Below are positions 1 through 12,475 of a stretch of DNA of 64,000 bases, piece after piece; position 1 is the first letter of the stretch, and every line of letters starts with the position of its first letter. The notes beneath the pieces are model-generated. The model was not told the origin of the DNA. It saw only the letters and a list, made by a program, of their open reading frames with translations, and ran no database searches. The stretch is from Maylandia zebra. Lineage: Eukaryota > Chordata > Actinopteri > Cichliformes > Cichlidae. Where the stretch lies: assembly GCF_041146795.1 (NCBI RefSeq), contig NC_135175.1, positions 34,186,669 to 34,250,668 of the forward strand, written 5' to 3'. The position numbers and the translations under genes are program-made.

Positions 1-478
1 TCCCTGTGTTTTGGTTTCTGGCTCGTTGTGTTTCATTTGTTTCGTGTCTGCCCTGGTCCCACGTCTCTGTTCCCTCTGTAGTGCCTGTCTGTGTGTCTAA
101 GTTCAGTCTGTGTTATGTTTCCTGTTTTACTTTGAAAGTCCGTGTCTCATGTAAATGCGTCTGGTTGTGTTTCCTTTGTCTCGTTAGGCCTGATTTGCCC
201 CAGCTGTGTTTCCCCCCTGTTACTCATTCCCTGATTGCTCCCTCTGTGTATTTAAGCCTTGTGTTTCTCTGTGTCCGTGTCGCGTCGTCCCTCATGCTGT
301 GTGGATCTCCCTGTGTCTCACTGAGTTTTGTTTATGAGTTTCCAGTTTAGTTTAGTTTGCCTTTTTTATGACTTTCCCCTGCCAGCAAATAAAGCTGAGT
401 TTGTTTGTGTTTAAACCTCATGCCTGAGTGCCTGCATTTTGCGTCCAACTCCTGCCTGCCACACAGCGACTCATGACA
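1..478 (+). mobile_element. Solo-LTR-like fossil, right-hand part (cut by window edge)
   Basis: This T-rich, C-rich sequence ends in ...TGACA and has an AATAAA near position 387. It closely resembles the complete solo LTR at 32419-33024 over most of its length, so it is read as the 3' part of an LTR of the same fish Ty3/gypsy-like family in plus orientation. Its left end and any target duplication lie outside the window. The open frame at 6-350 is LTR sequence and not a gene. Confidence 0.6.
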
Positions 479-559
479 GGCGTAAACACAACATTCAAGA
501 TAACAGTTAAAAGTAACGTAACCATAAACAATAGAACAAGAACATCTAAACAGCAACAC

Positions 560-830
560 ATGTCCCAAGGCATGATGGGAGACATTTCTGGATGCATTTT
601 TACAATCTAAATATGCATATGTACAAAAAAGTATATTTAAAAAACAAGTAAATTGTTTTTTATTACATTTACAGTGATGTTATGTTATTTTACATTTGAC
701 GTGTCAGATCAGTCTACTTATGTAAATGTAATGATATTCTAGAAAAACAGTACACGACTGTAAACTACACAGTAAAATAATTTGACATTACTATTTTTTG
801 GAACAGTGTATAGTAAATAACATTTTTATT
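560..830. repeat. AT-rich MITE-like repeat
   Basis: Part of this segment (about 605-790) reads as the reverse complement of the sequence flanking the L2 insertion at 4880-5035 and 5707-5800. Both share the ATATGCATATGTAC-type block and an ATGATATTCTAGAA block. It is therefore a dispersed, non-coding, MITE-like element. Its family is not identified. From 830 to 1460 nothing recognisable was seen. Confidence 0.4.
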
Positions 831-1464
831 AATTCACTTTATTCCATTATTAATGTGCAACTGACTGGTTGACATAAAGTCTGTAGTTACACCTGGACTT
901 GCTGTAGAGGGCAGTCATAAGGAAGAGCTCACTTTGTTATGATCCAGATGCAGTGTGATGTTGTTGGGAATCTTTTTAATTTTCCTAACCTCTGACTTTT
1001 AGGTATTTTCATATTTTTAGTTCCAAAACTTTAATTTCATTCACATTTCTCAGTTATTGGGAAACTGTAGAAAATACTCTATTCTGAAAATGGCTACTGA
1101 AGGGATTCAAAAATACATCAAATAAACTGGGAACACATACTCGGCCCATGTCTGAGTTAAAAAGTAAGGAAACCAAATACAGCTTTACTGTTTACTGACC
1201 AACATTATTTGTCTGCATTCTGATAAATACAACCCCAGTACTATACTCACTGTACATACAGTACATGACGATATTAGTAAGTAATGTAATAACTGAGTAA
1301 ATGACATATGACACACAAAAAAACCAACACATTGCACGAAACAGGAAGAAGGCAGCTTATTTCCATATATTTTTATACATATGCATAAAATAGCATCATT
1401 AAGAAAAAAACATACATGGGCAATTTTGATAGCCATGTTTATGTAGACTGGAAACACCAGGGTC

Positions 1465-2310
1465 TGGGTGCAGTTCCCCCCTCCAGGGGCAAGAGTACCT
1501 AGACCCGGTTCGTAGAGTATGCTTGGGGAGTGTGATTGTGTGTACAGCGTCTCTTTATGTCTGTCTCCACGTTGGTTGAGTGTGGAGTGAGTGCATATGA
1601 GAGCATGAGGGTGGGAATGGATGTTTGTGTCTGTGTGTGCCTGTATGTCTGTGTCTATATGTCAGGTTGGGTATCAGACGCCACCTCTCTGGGGACATCT
1701 CAGGCCCTCCAAGGTTTGGAGGCCTATCTCCACCCACCACCACTTCCCCTGCCAGTGGCGGACTCCCTCAGACGTCGGTGCGTTGGTGGTTCTTTGTGTC
1801 TGGGGGTGGGCGTCCGGGTACACACCGGCTCACTCCTTGGCGGCCGCTTATCGGGGCCTGGAGCCTGGGGCTCGCTCGGGCCACTTCGGAGGTGGGGTGC
1901 CCCCGGCCTCTCGGCCTGGGGCTCGGTCACTCAGGCACAGCTGGCTGCCGGCGGAGCTCACGGGCACGTCACTGCAACTAACCCTGGCTTCTGCTCCGCG
2001 GCTGCTGAGTGAGCCCTCATCTGGGACTCTCCTCAGCTCTTACTGGGACAGTGGCGCAGCTGCCCCTCTGTGGGTCTTCCTTGGTCTCTTGTGTTCTGGG
2101 GGCCTCTAGATGTCTGGAGTTTTGATCTCCTCCATACCTTTTTTTTTTTTTTTTGTTTGTTTGTTTTTTTTTCTCTCTTCCCCCCCTTCTCACCGTCTCT
2201 TCTCCCCTTTGGTTTTCTTTCTTTCTCTCCCCCTCTTTCTTTCATTCTTTTCCCCTGTCCTATCCCACAGTTATGTCCGTCCCGTTTGCAACTGAAAATA
2301 AAATAAATTC
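1465..2310. repeat. GC-rich interspersed repeat with polypyrimidine tail
   Basis: The GC content rises sharply here against an AT-rich background. About 300 bp (roughly 1820-2120) recur in reverse complement at 50265-50580, so this is a dispersed repeat and not a CpG-island gene. Several overlapping open frames are by-products of the composition. A T/C-only stretch follows at about 2139-2262. The sequence just after it (2330-2400) is related in reverse to 49930-50000. The family was not identified; a 5' part of a LINE is possible. Confidence 0.5.
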
Positions 2311-2953
2311 ATAATTATAATAAAGGTCAATCAAATGGACCAATATGGCAAGGCCATGATGATCCACTTGGTAAAATAAATCTGCTTGGCATCTTTCTTG
2401 GCCTCAAGACAACAATTCTGATGGCTAAAGATCCAAACGGGACAAAAAAAAAAGAAAAAAGAAAAAAAAAGAAAGCAGTGTTTTAGAATTAGAAAGAAAT
2501 GATGACAGCGATGCATTGAAATTATTTATTGAGATATAACATTTAAAAGAATTACACTGAAGCAACAATAAACAATCATTGACAAAATTAAATGCTTTTC
2601 ACAATATTTTCAGACAAAAATGGCAAAGAAAAGAAAATACATTTCAAACTTCATGCCATCATTTAAAAACAAGTCATTGACTGAAAATATGCATAAAACA
2701 CACTATTTAAAATAAATTTAACACCAAACCATCAGGGTTGCAAACTCACTACAAATTGGAGCAGATGCAGTAGAGAAAAGCTCGTACTATGATTATTATT
2801 TCACTTTATAATGCTTTCCTCTTGAATACCAAAAGATAAAGTTAAATAATGTAGACAGCTGTCTACACTGTAAGTCTGTGTCAGACTAGACTTACAAATG
2901 GGTACAGAAACTGTCCTGTTTAGACTAGATTCATCACTATTTATTACAATAAT

Positions 2954-3762
2954 TTAATCTCCATGAAGAACAGTACGAAACATTTTGATACGCTGAAACA
3001 GCGACTCAGTGAATTTACACTCATCCACGGCCAATCCCTTACTGTGTGCTTCCTCCACCTGTCTATACATGGCGTTTGTGTAGCGTATGCCTCCATTTGC
3101 TGCCACCATGTCATCAATCTTCTTGACCAGCTGCTCCACCTGCTTTCTGTCACTGCTGGTGTTGTCAAAGACGTGGAACCTGTTTCCACAGCTTTCAATG
3201 ATGTGCTGAAGTCCAAGATCAGCTTCATTTACATACTCCTCTATGGTCATGTCTTCAAGATCGCCGCCACGGGTGAACAGCACAATCATGTGCTGGTTTA
3301 TCTCTGGGCCAAACAGCTCCTGCAGGGCTTTCACTGAGTTTTTCTCCTCCTTAGTGAATCGACCCACTTGGAAGACCAACAGGAACACATGAGGACCGGG
3401 AGAGGAGTCTTCAACACATTTCTTGATTTCTTTTTTGATGAACTCATCTGAATTCGCAACGTCCATGATCCCTGGTGTGTCTACAACACTAACTGACCTG
3501 TTACCCATCTGTGCCACACCTTTTTCACAGACCTCGGTCACTGACCCCAGTAAGGGACAAGAGCTGAAATTTGTTTTTCCCAGGATGGTGTTTCCAACAG
3601 CGCTCTTACCCACACCAGTTTTCCCAATCATCACAATGCTCAAATCAGGACCTGAAACACAATTCACAATTCACAATTCACTTCACAGGACCTCAAACAC
3701 AATTCACTACTTTTATTTGATGAAGATTAACTATAAATCTTACATAGTGGAAATGAAGCCAT
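2954..3762 (-). CDS. GIMAP-family (AIG1-domain) GTPase M1
   Basis: Two coding exons are read on the minus strand: 3762-3744 (19 nt, giving M-A-S-F-P-L and one base) and 3651-2954. They join in frame across a GT...AG intron to give 238 residues. The protein is a single AIG1 GTPase domain, with a P-loop GKTGVGKS at about residues 16-23, G3 DTPG near 64-67, the family's conserved [14 protein letters not shown] box, G4-like TRGGD near 133, and a VFDN block near 168. GIMAP proteins are small nucleotide-binding, often membrane-associated GTPases of lymphocytes; that role is family knowledge. A TATA-like element (TATAAAAG, minus strand) lies about 70 bp upstream, near 3829. No plus-strand partner survives upstream, unlike at M2, M3 and M8. 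The frame is intact. The specific GIMAP orthologue is not assignable. Confidence 0.88.
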
Positions 3763-3960
3763 CTTAACTTCACTGTTGTCACTGCGCAGGTGAGAGAGAT
3801 GAATGTTAAAGCCTCTGTTCAACACAGTGCTTTTATAGCTTTACAGCTGGCATGCCTCTGGCATTTGACAGTGACAGAGCTGTGGGTTCAAACTGGTTCT
3901 TCCAGTTTTGGATTTCTGTTTTACCTTTTGGACATTGTTTGAGGGTAAAAGGAAATAATA
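3763..3960 (-). promoter_or_regulatory. M1 promoter, truncated copy of the GIMAP promoter block
   Basis: The 5' UTR and TATA-like part match those of M2, M3 and M8. Beyond about 3870 the block keeps only a decayed octamer (GGCATTTGAC) and then diverges, with no plus-strand first exon. The plus partner seems to have been lost from this unit. Confidence 0.5.
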
Positions 3961-4199
3961 ACTAGTCTTTCCATGGGTAAAGTGATACAGAAGAAGAGTT
4001 TATTTATGTGTGCTTTTGCTAATATTAAATCATTTTTAATTCTTCGTTAAAAATATAAATATTTATCAAAATACATTTTTGATCAACACATTCCTACATT
4101 ATGTAACTGAGTGAAAAAAATCATGTTGAAATCAATATTTGTGTGATGGAGCTGCTGATAAATCATGTTAAAGTAAAACATAGAAAAAAGAAGAAAATG

Positions 4200-4740
4200 C
4201 AGCTTATCTCTTCTGCATGAAACTTTTGTACCTGGTCACCATTTCTCCCCCCTCTTTTTCTTCAACATTACATCTGAGGTGATGTCTAGTCCTACCCATT
4301 GTAATATATAATGGGAAATGCCTGCAATACCTCACCCAGGAGGCATCCTTGTCAGATGCCGGAACCACCCCAACTGGTTCCTTATAATGTGGAGGAGTAG
4401 CGGCTCGACTCTGAGCCATTCATGGACGGCCGAACTCTTCAACCTATCTCTAAGTTAGAGACCCGCCACCCTTTGGAGAAAGTTCATTTCTGCCATTATT
4501 CATTATCTTGAATGTTGTGTTTACGCCGTGGTGCAGCGTCACTGACAGTTGTTGTTTTGTAGAGAGAGTGCTGTACCATGAGTGACTTCTGTTGTGCTGT
4601 TGTTGAACCTTGAGGCACATTGTAGCACAGCAAGTGTTTTAATAAAGACCTCCCCCTACCAGCTTGGGGTTAAACAACAAGCTCAATCTCTCTCTGTGAG
4701 CTTCGTTGTTAAGATTTCTCTGCATGCCACAATGTAAAAC
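4200..4740. repeat. Unclassified dispersed repeat
   Basis: The block around 4330-4490 (ACCCAGGAGGCATCC, then CCGGAACCACC) has the look of a common fish repeat, probably a LINE remnant, but no protein-coding relic can be read with confidence. An AATAAA occurs near 4640. Confidence 0.3.
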
Positions 4741-4879
4741 ATTGCACGGACACACTGTGCTAATTATATATTTTGAAAAAGAAATGTAGAGGTAGGAATT
4801 GCAATTAATATAAATAACATGACGCTAAGCATCGGCCAATGAATGTGAACTAACAACACGGTCGCGGGTAACGCTGCGA

Positions 4880-5800
4880 CCGTAGGAAAAAACCCTAATA
4901 TGAAGGTATTTTACTGTGCATTTTACAGTAATGTTCTGTTCTTCTAGAATATCATTAAAGTTATGTAAATAGACTTTGACTTCACATTTTGAATGTAAAT
5001 TAACGTTAAATCACTGTAATCACTGTAACCTAAAAAATCAGTCAGACAACTACAGCTCATTCAGAACTCTGCTGCTCGAGTCCTCACTAAGACCAAAAAA
5101 GTGGACCACATCAGTCCAGCTCTGAGGTCTTTACACTGGCTGCCTGTCCGTCAGAGGATAGACTTTAAAGTTCTGATGCTGGTCTATAAAGCTCTGAATG
5201 GTTTAGGACCAAAATACATCAGCGACCTCCTGACCCAGCATGAACCTTCCAGATCCCTCAGGTCATCTGGATCCGGTCTTTTATCAGTTCCCAGAGTCAG
5301 AACCAGACACGGAGAAGCTGCATTCAGCTTTTATGCTCCTTATATCTGGAACAAACTCCCAGAAAGCCTCAGATCAGCTGAAACACTCAGTTTATTTAAA
5401 TCCAGGTTGAAGACTCACCTGTTCTCAGCTGCATTTGAATAAAGCACCAAATCCACACTTTAAGCTTAAATTTCAAAACTAACATTTTAACTACTGATTT
5501 TATCTGTTTTGATTTTATATACTGTTTTGTTTGTTTGTTTGTTTGTTTGTTAATTAGTTAGTTTGTTTTATTTGCTTGTTTTAATCAATTTTAAATCATG
5601 CTTTTTATTTGTTTTTGTTTCTAATGTCTCTGTAAAGCACTTTGAATCACCTTGTTGTTGAATTGTGCTATACAAATAAACTTGCCTTGCCTTGCCTTGC
5701 CTTGCCTAATGTAATACAACATAATTAAATTAAATTAAAATGTATCTGTCTGTACATATGCATATTTAGATTGTTAAAATACAAATGATACAAATGTATC
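4880..5800 (+). mobile_element. MITE-like repeat split by an L2 LINE 3' end
   Basis: Outer parts 4880-5035 and 5707-5800 belong to the same AT-rich repeat as 560-830. Between them lies the 3' end of an L2-type LINE (about 5040-5706). Its frame at 5101-5442 encodes the terminal part of ORF2, with the LHWLPVRQRIDFK and SGLLSVPRVRT blocks typical of fish L2. The LINE ends in a (TTGCC)n tail, as expected for target-primed reverse transcription. A (TTTG)n microsatellite sits at about 5527-5552. Confidence 0.75.
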
Positions 5801-5924
5801 ATGATCTCACAAATATCTGTCCGTTATTTGAAAGATCGAATTCAAATGTAATGCTATGGAAAAGTAATAACATGATCCCTATAAGCTTGAGTTGCATCAC
5901 ATAAGTATTATTATCATTGCTAGT

Positions 5925-6125
5925 TAGGCCGTTCGTGGCTCAAGGGTTGGCAGTTTGCCTTGTGATCAAAAGATTGCCGGTTCGCGCCCCGGCTCGGACA
6001 CTCTCCGTCGTTGTGTCCGTGGTCAAGACTCTTCATCTACCGCCTACTAGTGATGGCCGATGGTGCGATATGGCATCCTCGCCTCTGTCAGTCTGTCCCT
6101 GGACATCCAATCGATTATTATTCGA
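5925..6125 (+). mobile_element. tRNA-derived SINE
   Basis: The head carries an A-box-like block (TGGCTCAAGGGTTGG) and a B-box-like GGTTCGCGCC, followed by a body related to a common fish SINE (TGTGTCCGTGGTCAAGACTC, and a block with GCGATATGGCATCCTCGCC). Because of this body and diverged cloverleaf positions it is not called as a tRNA gene. Confidence 0.65.
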
Positions 6126-6169
6126 ACCAACTGTTAACTGTATATTTCTGTACATTTACGTATTATGAT

Positions 6170-9100
6170 TGTTGAAAACACGCAGTTCTTTGAATCTTTG
6201 GGCTGAAGGAGGGACAATACTCGGTGTATCAATGCTCAATCAACAATCATTTATTTCCATACAATTCAACAGTTAGAGCATTACAACGTCCGGACGGGAG
6301 AGATGCCTGCAGAGGTTCGACAGCATGTCTCAAAATGGTGACGGGTTGCTCAGCTTTTTATAGTCTCTAGTGGCCCCCAGCTAGTCGTGAAAGCCAAAAC
6401 ATCACATTTTTCTCTGTTACAGCGCCTAAGTTATGACCTCGGCAGTTGTTTCTCTGCTTTCTGTAAGGTGGGGGTGTGGAATGTGGTCTGTCTATCTCCC
6501 CTGTCTTTAGACACAGAGTCTCCTGCTTACAACCTTCTCTTCATGATTCAACAATTAAGCATGTCAAGAAAACAGTGTAACACATTCCCAGCAGATCAAG
6601 GATACAGAGTGATGCACATTTATCTAATGGACTAATATGTGAATATGTTCTGTTAACTCAAAAGTATAATGAGAACTAAACTACATACAGCTCACACACT
6701 CTATTTTAAAGGGTATAATATGATCTACAGCAGTATTCTAATTCAACTACTTTGATTACATATATAAGGTAACATATAATAACAGAATAATTTAATAATT
6801 CCCCCTTTTGATCTCTGAAAGAGATCACTTACAACATGCACTCCAGGGTTGCAAGGTCCAGGTTTTCTTGATCCTGAGGCCCTCTGTCCCCCTTTAACGG
6901 GTGGACCATATGTGGGATGACCTCTGTGTTCACGCAGTTCAGATGCAAGCAAAGTTAGATTTACAACCATAACAGCAGTTACAGATGACACTCCCATCAC
7001 TCCCCATTTTCCCACAGCTTTATTTTGGTGCTCCAGTTTTCCACTCCCATTTTAATGCCCCCTTATACCTTTCAAATGTACTTAGACTAGAACCTCTGTC
7101 TAAGGAGCTTTTAACCTTTATTTTTATTGCTGCAGCTACCAGTGTCTTCCAGTTGGGTGATTCTCAGCTTCTTTCTTCGACCTCCGGGGTTAGACCACCC
7201 TTTAGTCATTGCACAGTTCTGGGGATTATTCTGCCTCGATTTCAAACAAGGATCTGTGTGTTTTGGGTTCACCGGCGTGTCCCCCTTTCTGCCAAGAGCC
7301 TCTCGAACCTCGTTGGTCTGGTGTTCCTGGTTTTCCGCCAACCCCTTCATGGTTATTGCTGTGTTTATGGGATCCATCCTTTTGTGGTGACTAGCTGGAG
7401 CCCAAACGCCATGACCCTTGGACCCAGTTGATGTCTCGGCAGTCACTGTGTCTGACTCTGCTACGGAGGATCCTCGCATCTCTGTGACCTCGTCTGGTGT
7501 CTGTTCCTTTCTCTGTAAGAGACAGAAAACCAAAGCACCTCTCTTCCTAACCCTAATAATCTAATGTTCTTATCTACTGACCTTCTAGTGATTCAGAATT
7601 GGTCTAAAACATTCAGAATGTCCCAGGGACTTATTCTAATCATATCTTATGTGTGTGTAAGCATGTTTGCATTTAGCCCTCTGCACTCAAGGCATTTCCT
7701 ACACTTTATCAGTCCGGACAGTCACGCCGAACGAAGCTTCTGACCTTCAAAAGGCCGAGTGCCAACTCGTTATAAGCACATTTGCAAGGTGTGTCTGAAA
7801 ATTATTGAAACCCCTCTTTTTAACAAAAGACAAAAAATTAACAAATCTTCTAAACGCTATTCAGTTCATTTCAATGAGTAATGATTAAACATGAAAGTGA
7901 TAGTTTATGCTTTTTCACTGATTCTCTAAAAGGTCCGTCTTCTCGGACCGCTATTAGCTTAAGCTTTACCATTCCTAAATTATTAAAGACACAAATGAAG
8001 TTATAAAATGTTCAAATAATCCTGGTTTGATGTTAAAGCTCAACCTTCCCCCCCTTTTTTGACACATTCCAATGTGTCAAATCAACGGAGCTAGAACATT
8101 CAAAAAAGTTAGGCAGCTACAAAGTTTCCCAGACTCTTAAGGTGATCCGCGTGTAACGTTCTGACTCAGGTATTTAATATTTTAATAAATCTCGTTTAAT
8201 TAACTGCCACTCTTTAAACTAACCTTAAAGACATAATTTAAGAAAAGATCACAAAGAATAACATGATATCAGTGTTTTGTAAGCGCGTGCGGCCTTCTAT
8301 GCTCGAAGCCTTTCCCCTCAATAGATCAGTCAGACATTCGCGCTGACTGTAGCTTTTAACCCTTATTAACTTGAGCACAACTCTACAATGAGCAACAAGT
8401 TGCAATATGTATAAAAACGATCATGGTTACACCTGCAATGAAAACCATCACTGGCGTCTGACAGGGTGGTGCTGCATACTCTTCCTTTAATGTCACTATT
8501 TTCACCCTGTTAATTAGAGTGTTTAAACCTGAAGTCGACTACGTCCACAACAAGTCAATACAGCTGTAAATGTGGCCAATTATCAATCTATTACCAATCA
8601 ATAACAACAGATAACTTCTATTTTATGCATACTTTTAATCAACCACTCACCCAGAGGATCTCCAATCCCAGCAAGTTCCTTCTCCTCCTTTAATGAGTCT
8701 GTCCTCCTTCCATGCCCTGGTAACCGGTCCATCCAGAGCCATATGATCTCAAATATCCATACGACAAGCCAAACCACACCTTGGTCACACCAACCCCTTT
8801 CCACCCCCAAGATGTCCAATGCCATCCTAGTATGGACTGTCAAATGTGGCTTTAACGCTGACTGTTCTGACAATCCATTTTATAACGTTCCTGGTCAGAT
8901 TTGCCAATCTCTGCACCAGAGTTTTAAACGTTTCGCCATTTTCATTAGGTTTTATCTTTTATTTAGTTTCGACTCCAGATTTTCAATTTTTTGCCAGTTG
9001 TAATTAGCTTTTACCAATTCTTTGCTAGTTTAGTCTAGTTTTTATTTTCTGAAAATCCTTAGTTTCAATTTAGTTCTATTTGTGTTTTGCAAAAGTTAAG

Positions 9101-10520
9101 TGTAACAAAATCTCCGTTCCATCATATCAGTCATGCTCTTCTAATTATCCTTGGGTGTTGAGACTAATAACTATTAACTCTTGCCGCACCGAGTGTTCCT
9201 AAATTTGGTTAAAGTCCACTGCACACCTCTTACTATCTCTCCTTTTTATTTTTATTACACCACAGAGTAATACACCCAATTATGCCCGTCTATCTCTATG
9301 TGGCTCCAAATTCCCTCTTTATTTTAATTTCACACTCGTCAGGGGACAGGCACACAACAATTTCAACCACTGAAACGAGGAATTCAACCTTTTTATATTT
9401 CTTCACTAATCTAGACTCAACGTTTGTTTGCAAAAATGTGTCTTGTTCTAGTCCGGAATAAATGTGAACCCGTGATTACACGGCCGTTCCAGTGTTATAT
9501 CCGTAGCTATGCGGGGGCCCTCACCTCCCCAAGTCACCACCTCGGCACCCGGACGCCGCCGGTCCTGGCCAAGCGTCCCTGGACAGGAGGGTCGCCACTC
9601 CTAGGGCAAAGGTCCACAGGTACACTAGGCATCAACGTTTGATCCTAAAATGTGTCTTTGCTCTAATGTCCTCCTAATCAAACACATTAACCGTCACTGT
9701 CACTGTGTTCACGCTTCACACTCCACACAAAACACACTCAGAGCGCGCCTCAGTCACACTCTCCCTCAGTGCGCGCTTCACCCACAAGACAGCACCCAGA
9801 GCGCGCCTCGCAGCTTCACACACACTCTCTCACCCAGAGCGCGCTTTGACACTCACACACAACACTTTTCCTCAGCGGGAATTTTACACAGAAACCTCTG
9901 AGCTCAACTATTAGATCTTCTTAAAGCACACTGCACCATAGACCAAAATACCCTTTTCTCTGCGATTATGACCGCCACAACGGAGCAAAGTCGCATCATA
10001 AAAGTGATGCTTGCATCCCCGAAGTTATACCAGACATCATAAACCAGGTTTTGCTCTATGTACTTCTTGGCAAGTAAAATTTTACTTTGTTTTATGACCG
10101 CAGCCCTTAAAAAAAAAAACTCGACTGACGCCACAAACCACCGTCAAACCTCTGTTCAATGTACTAAAATTAGCACCAACCACTACTGCACTTCACGGCC
10201 GCATATCACCGGAACACGCCGTATCATAAACCAAACCTACGGACGTGTTTCGCTCTCGCGTTGCCAGTGTTTAACCGCACCGTGAAGCCAGCATCTGCTT
10301 TTCCTTAAATCAACTTCTATTTCATAGCCGGCAAGAGCCAGGACGTAACCGACGACTAATATGTGAATATGTTCTGTTAACTCAAAAGTATAATGAGAAC
10401 TAAACTACATACAGCTCACACACTCTATTTTAAAGGGTATAATATGATCTACAGCAGTATTCTAATTCAACTACTTTGATTACATATATAAGGTAACATA
10501 TAATAACAGAATAATTTAAT
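6170..10520 (-). mobile_element. Retrovirus-like LTR element, broken fossil
   Basis: The element lies on the minus strand. A 5-bp target duplication ATGAT flanks it (6165-6169 and 10521-10525). The 3' LTR is read at 6170-6796, with an AATAAA on the minus strand and a purine-rich tract (AAAAGGGGGAATT) adjoining it at 6797-6810. A direct repeat of about 160 bp at 10359-10520 matches 6635-6796 almost exactly, so the 5' LTR is represented only by that portion. The interior has no intact gag, pol or env frame that I can recognise, and the element is broken. The near-identity of the repeated LTR part suggests a fairly young insertion. Family beyond retrovirus-like is not assigned. Confidence 0.6.
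9720..9865. repeat. Degenerate short tandem repeat with GCGCGC cores
   Basis: Four degenerate units of roughly 35-45 bp recur inside the fossil. Each has an AGAGCGCGC or AGTGCGCGC core between CACACTC-rich arms. It sits in what would be the leader side of the minus-strand element. No coding meaning is proposed. Confidence 0.45.
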
Positions 10521-10525
10521 ATGAT

Positions 10526-10800
10526 TCATATTTCCACATTCAGTGACCTTGTTTATAGGTAATTTCATTGTTTGATCGCGTAAAAATGTTCCTAATTTAA
10601 TGTCTAAAAGCACTTGGAAAAGGCAGAATCCCATGTCAAATTAGCGCAACAAACTCTATTTTCATTACTGAAAATAACCGTATTTTTATGGGACAGTTAT
10701 TTTCTGTTATTTCACGGTCGTATTTTGGCGCCCCAGCTGCCGGAAGATTACCGTTGTTTTACGATGTTTTTTGTAACAGTGCAGTTATTTATCAAGTGCA
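10526..10800. repeat. DNA-transposon-type dispersed repeat
   Basis: The block contains ATTTCACGGTCGTATTTTGG, then CGCCCCAGCTGCCGG and ACCGTTGTTTTACGATG, a pattern typical of non-autonomous fish DNA transposons. Terminal inverted repeats were not delimited. From about 10900 to 12240 the sequence is AT-rich spacer. A piece near 10890-10960 resembles 26425-26490 and marks an old spacer duplication. Confidence 0.35.
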
Positions 10801-12259
10801 TTCATTGCTGGTGAATTTAAAGGACAGCGTGTGGTTGAAGAATTTGTCACTTCTAAAATATTCTTTTTACATTTCACCTTCTGGTTTCATCTAAGGCTGT
10901 GAACGACAGAATGATCCCAGCATAATGAAGCATATCTGGAATGCATCCAAACAAACTAGTCAATTGTAAATCACTATTAATGAAACTTTTTTGTATGGAT
11001 AATATCAAGCCAAAACATGCAACCTAAATTCCAGAAAAAATGCGTCGTTCTTAAAGTTTGAGCAACTAAAATACTTGAAAATCACATTATGAATCACATG
11101 AATGTTCAAACTAAGAATTTTTTATGCACAAAAATTAAATAAAATTGTATAAAAAAGTAAAATTTCATGGTTTAATCATTTGTTGTGTCATTTACATTCT
11201 GTTATAGAGAAAATATTAGGTCATGTGATTTGAAAGTCTTTTAGTTTACATTTTGTTAAAATTCAAAGAATGTCCTAACTTTTCTGGAATTCGTGTTTCA
11301 CATGATCACATTTGATAGTCATGTTTTGAATGACTATCACTGTGATAAATCATGTTTGTCACAGTGTTTTGTTCTGTTTTTATATAATGGTCTGTAAGAC
11401 ACACATCTGTAGTAATCTGAATGTACATTGTATCACTAATGAGAGTTTCACAACTACAATTGTAAGAGCCAGATAAGAATTATTTGATTGTCTTTAGCTA
11501 TAAGCCAAAAACACAAAAAATAAAAACAGAAAGTAATCAAAATAGAATATATAAAAAGTTACCTTTTTTAATTAAACTACAAAAAAGTGATTTTTCATGG
11601 TAGTTTTTTTATGATAGTTTCACAGACTGCCTATATTTTATTAAATTAAATGAAGACATTAACACACATATTTCAAAACAATACATCGTCTTTCTTACAA
11701 ACACACATTGCGCCGTGATTCTCTTGTGAGTCATAAAGTTTTGCCACAGGGTGGCAGAACTTCAATACAACCAGAGCACGAATGTCGGTTTTTAGAAAAG
11801 AGAACATGATTTTGAATTTTATTTGATGTAAAATTTTAACAAAAAAGTTCTAACGTTTTTTACTTTGTGTCAAGTTTTTAGAAATTTAGACACAGTTTTT
11901 GGGAATGTATTTAAATATTTTCAGAAATACCCATACATTCAAAAATATATCACTCTGAAGCTGGTTCCAGTTGTAGATTGTTTTATATTCATAGGTCATG
12001 TTAATCAGTTATTTCTGTGAACGTTCAAATTGGGTGGTGTATCACATTTATAGTTAGTAGACATGCTTCAACACATTGGATTTTTCTTCAGGTTTCTAAG
12101 ATTGTCTTCATCTGATTGGGTAAAGAATATTTAGGGTACAAAAAAACAGTCTACACTGCAAAAACTCAAAATCTTAAAAGATATATTTGTCTTATTTCTA
12201 GTCAAAATAATCTCATTTCACTTAAACTAAGACACATTCAGCTACAGAGTAACATTTTA

Positions 12260-12475
12260 GTGACATGGGTTATAAGCTGTGTCCAAATTCAGAGGCTGCA
12301 TCCCCCTGAGGACCCGGCCTTCGCAGTCTATGTGGGCCGAGTCCTCCGAAGGCCGGGTAGGCCGGAAGTGAGCAGCTGTGAAATTGGCCTTCAGATTTGC
12401 GTCACCAGCTGTCTCGGTGGAGTTTAATAAACCTCGCCACCGTGTCCTGGAGGAACGTTTCCTCCAGGACACAAT
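12260..12475. repeat. MITE-like repeat with a 14-bp perfect hairpin
   Basis: The left part (GTGTCCAAATTCAGAGGCTG onward) resembles a non-autonomous transposon common in fish, with a GGCCGAGTCCTCCGAAGGCC block. Its right part holds the perfect inverted repeat GTGTCCTGGAGGAA (12442-12455) and TTCCTCCAGGACAC (12459-12472) with a 3-nt loop. Confidence 0.45.

Noticed and set aside
1536-2109. Overlapping frames of 118-162 codons in a GC-rich block
   Set aside because: Several frames are open at once because of composition, the block recurs reversed at 50.3 kb, and no domain is seen.
2963-3767. Open frames of 114-124 codons antisense to M1, and similar ones antisense to M2, M3, M8 and the P GTPase exons
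   Set aside because: They recur in register opposite every conserved GTPase exon, which is the pattern of codon-shadow frames, and they have no recognisable domains.
5935-6010. A tRNA gene
   Set aside because: A- and B-box-like motifs are present, but the cloverleaf positions are diverged and the sequence continues into a SINE body.
7111-7533. A host gene of 140 codons on the minus strand
   Set aside because: It lies inside the retrovirus-like fossil bounded by target duplications and shows no host-protein domain.
9720-9865. CRISPR-like array
   Set aside because: The units are degenerate, unequal and GC-core repeats within an LTR-type fossil in a vertebrate genome; there are no uniform repeats and spacers.
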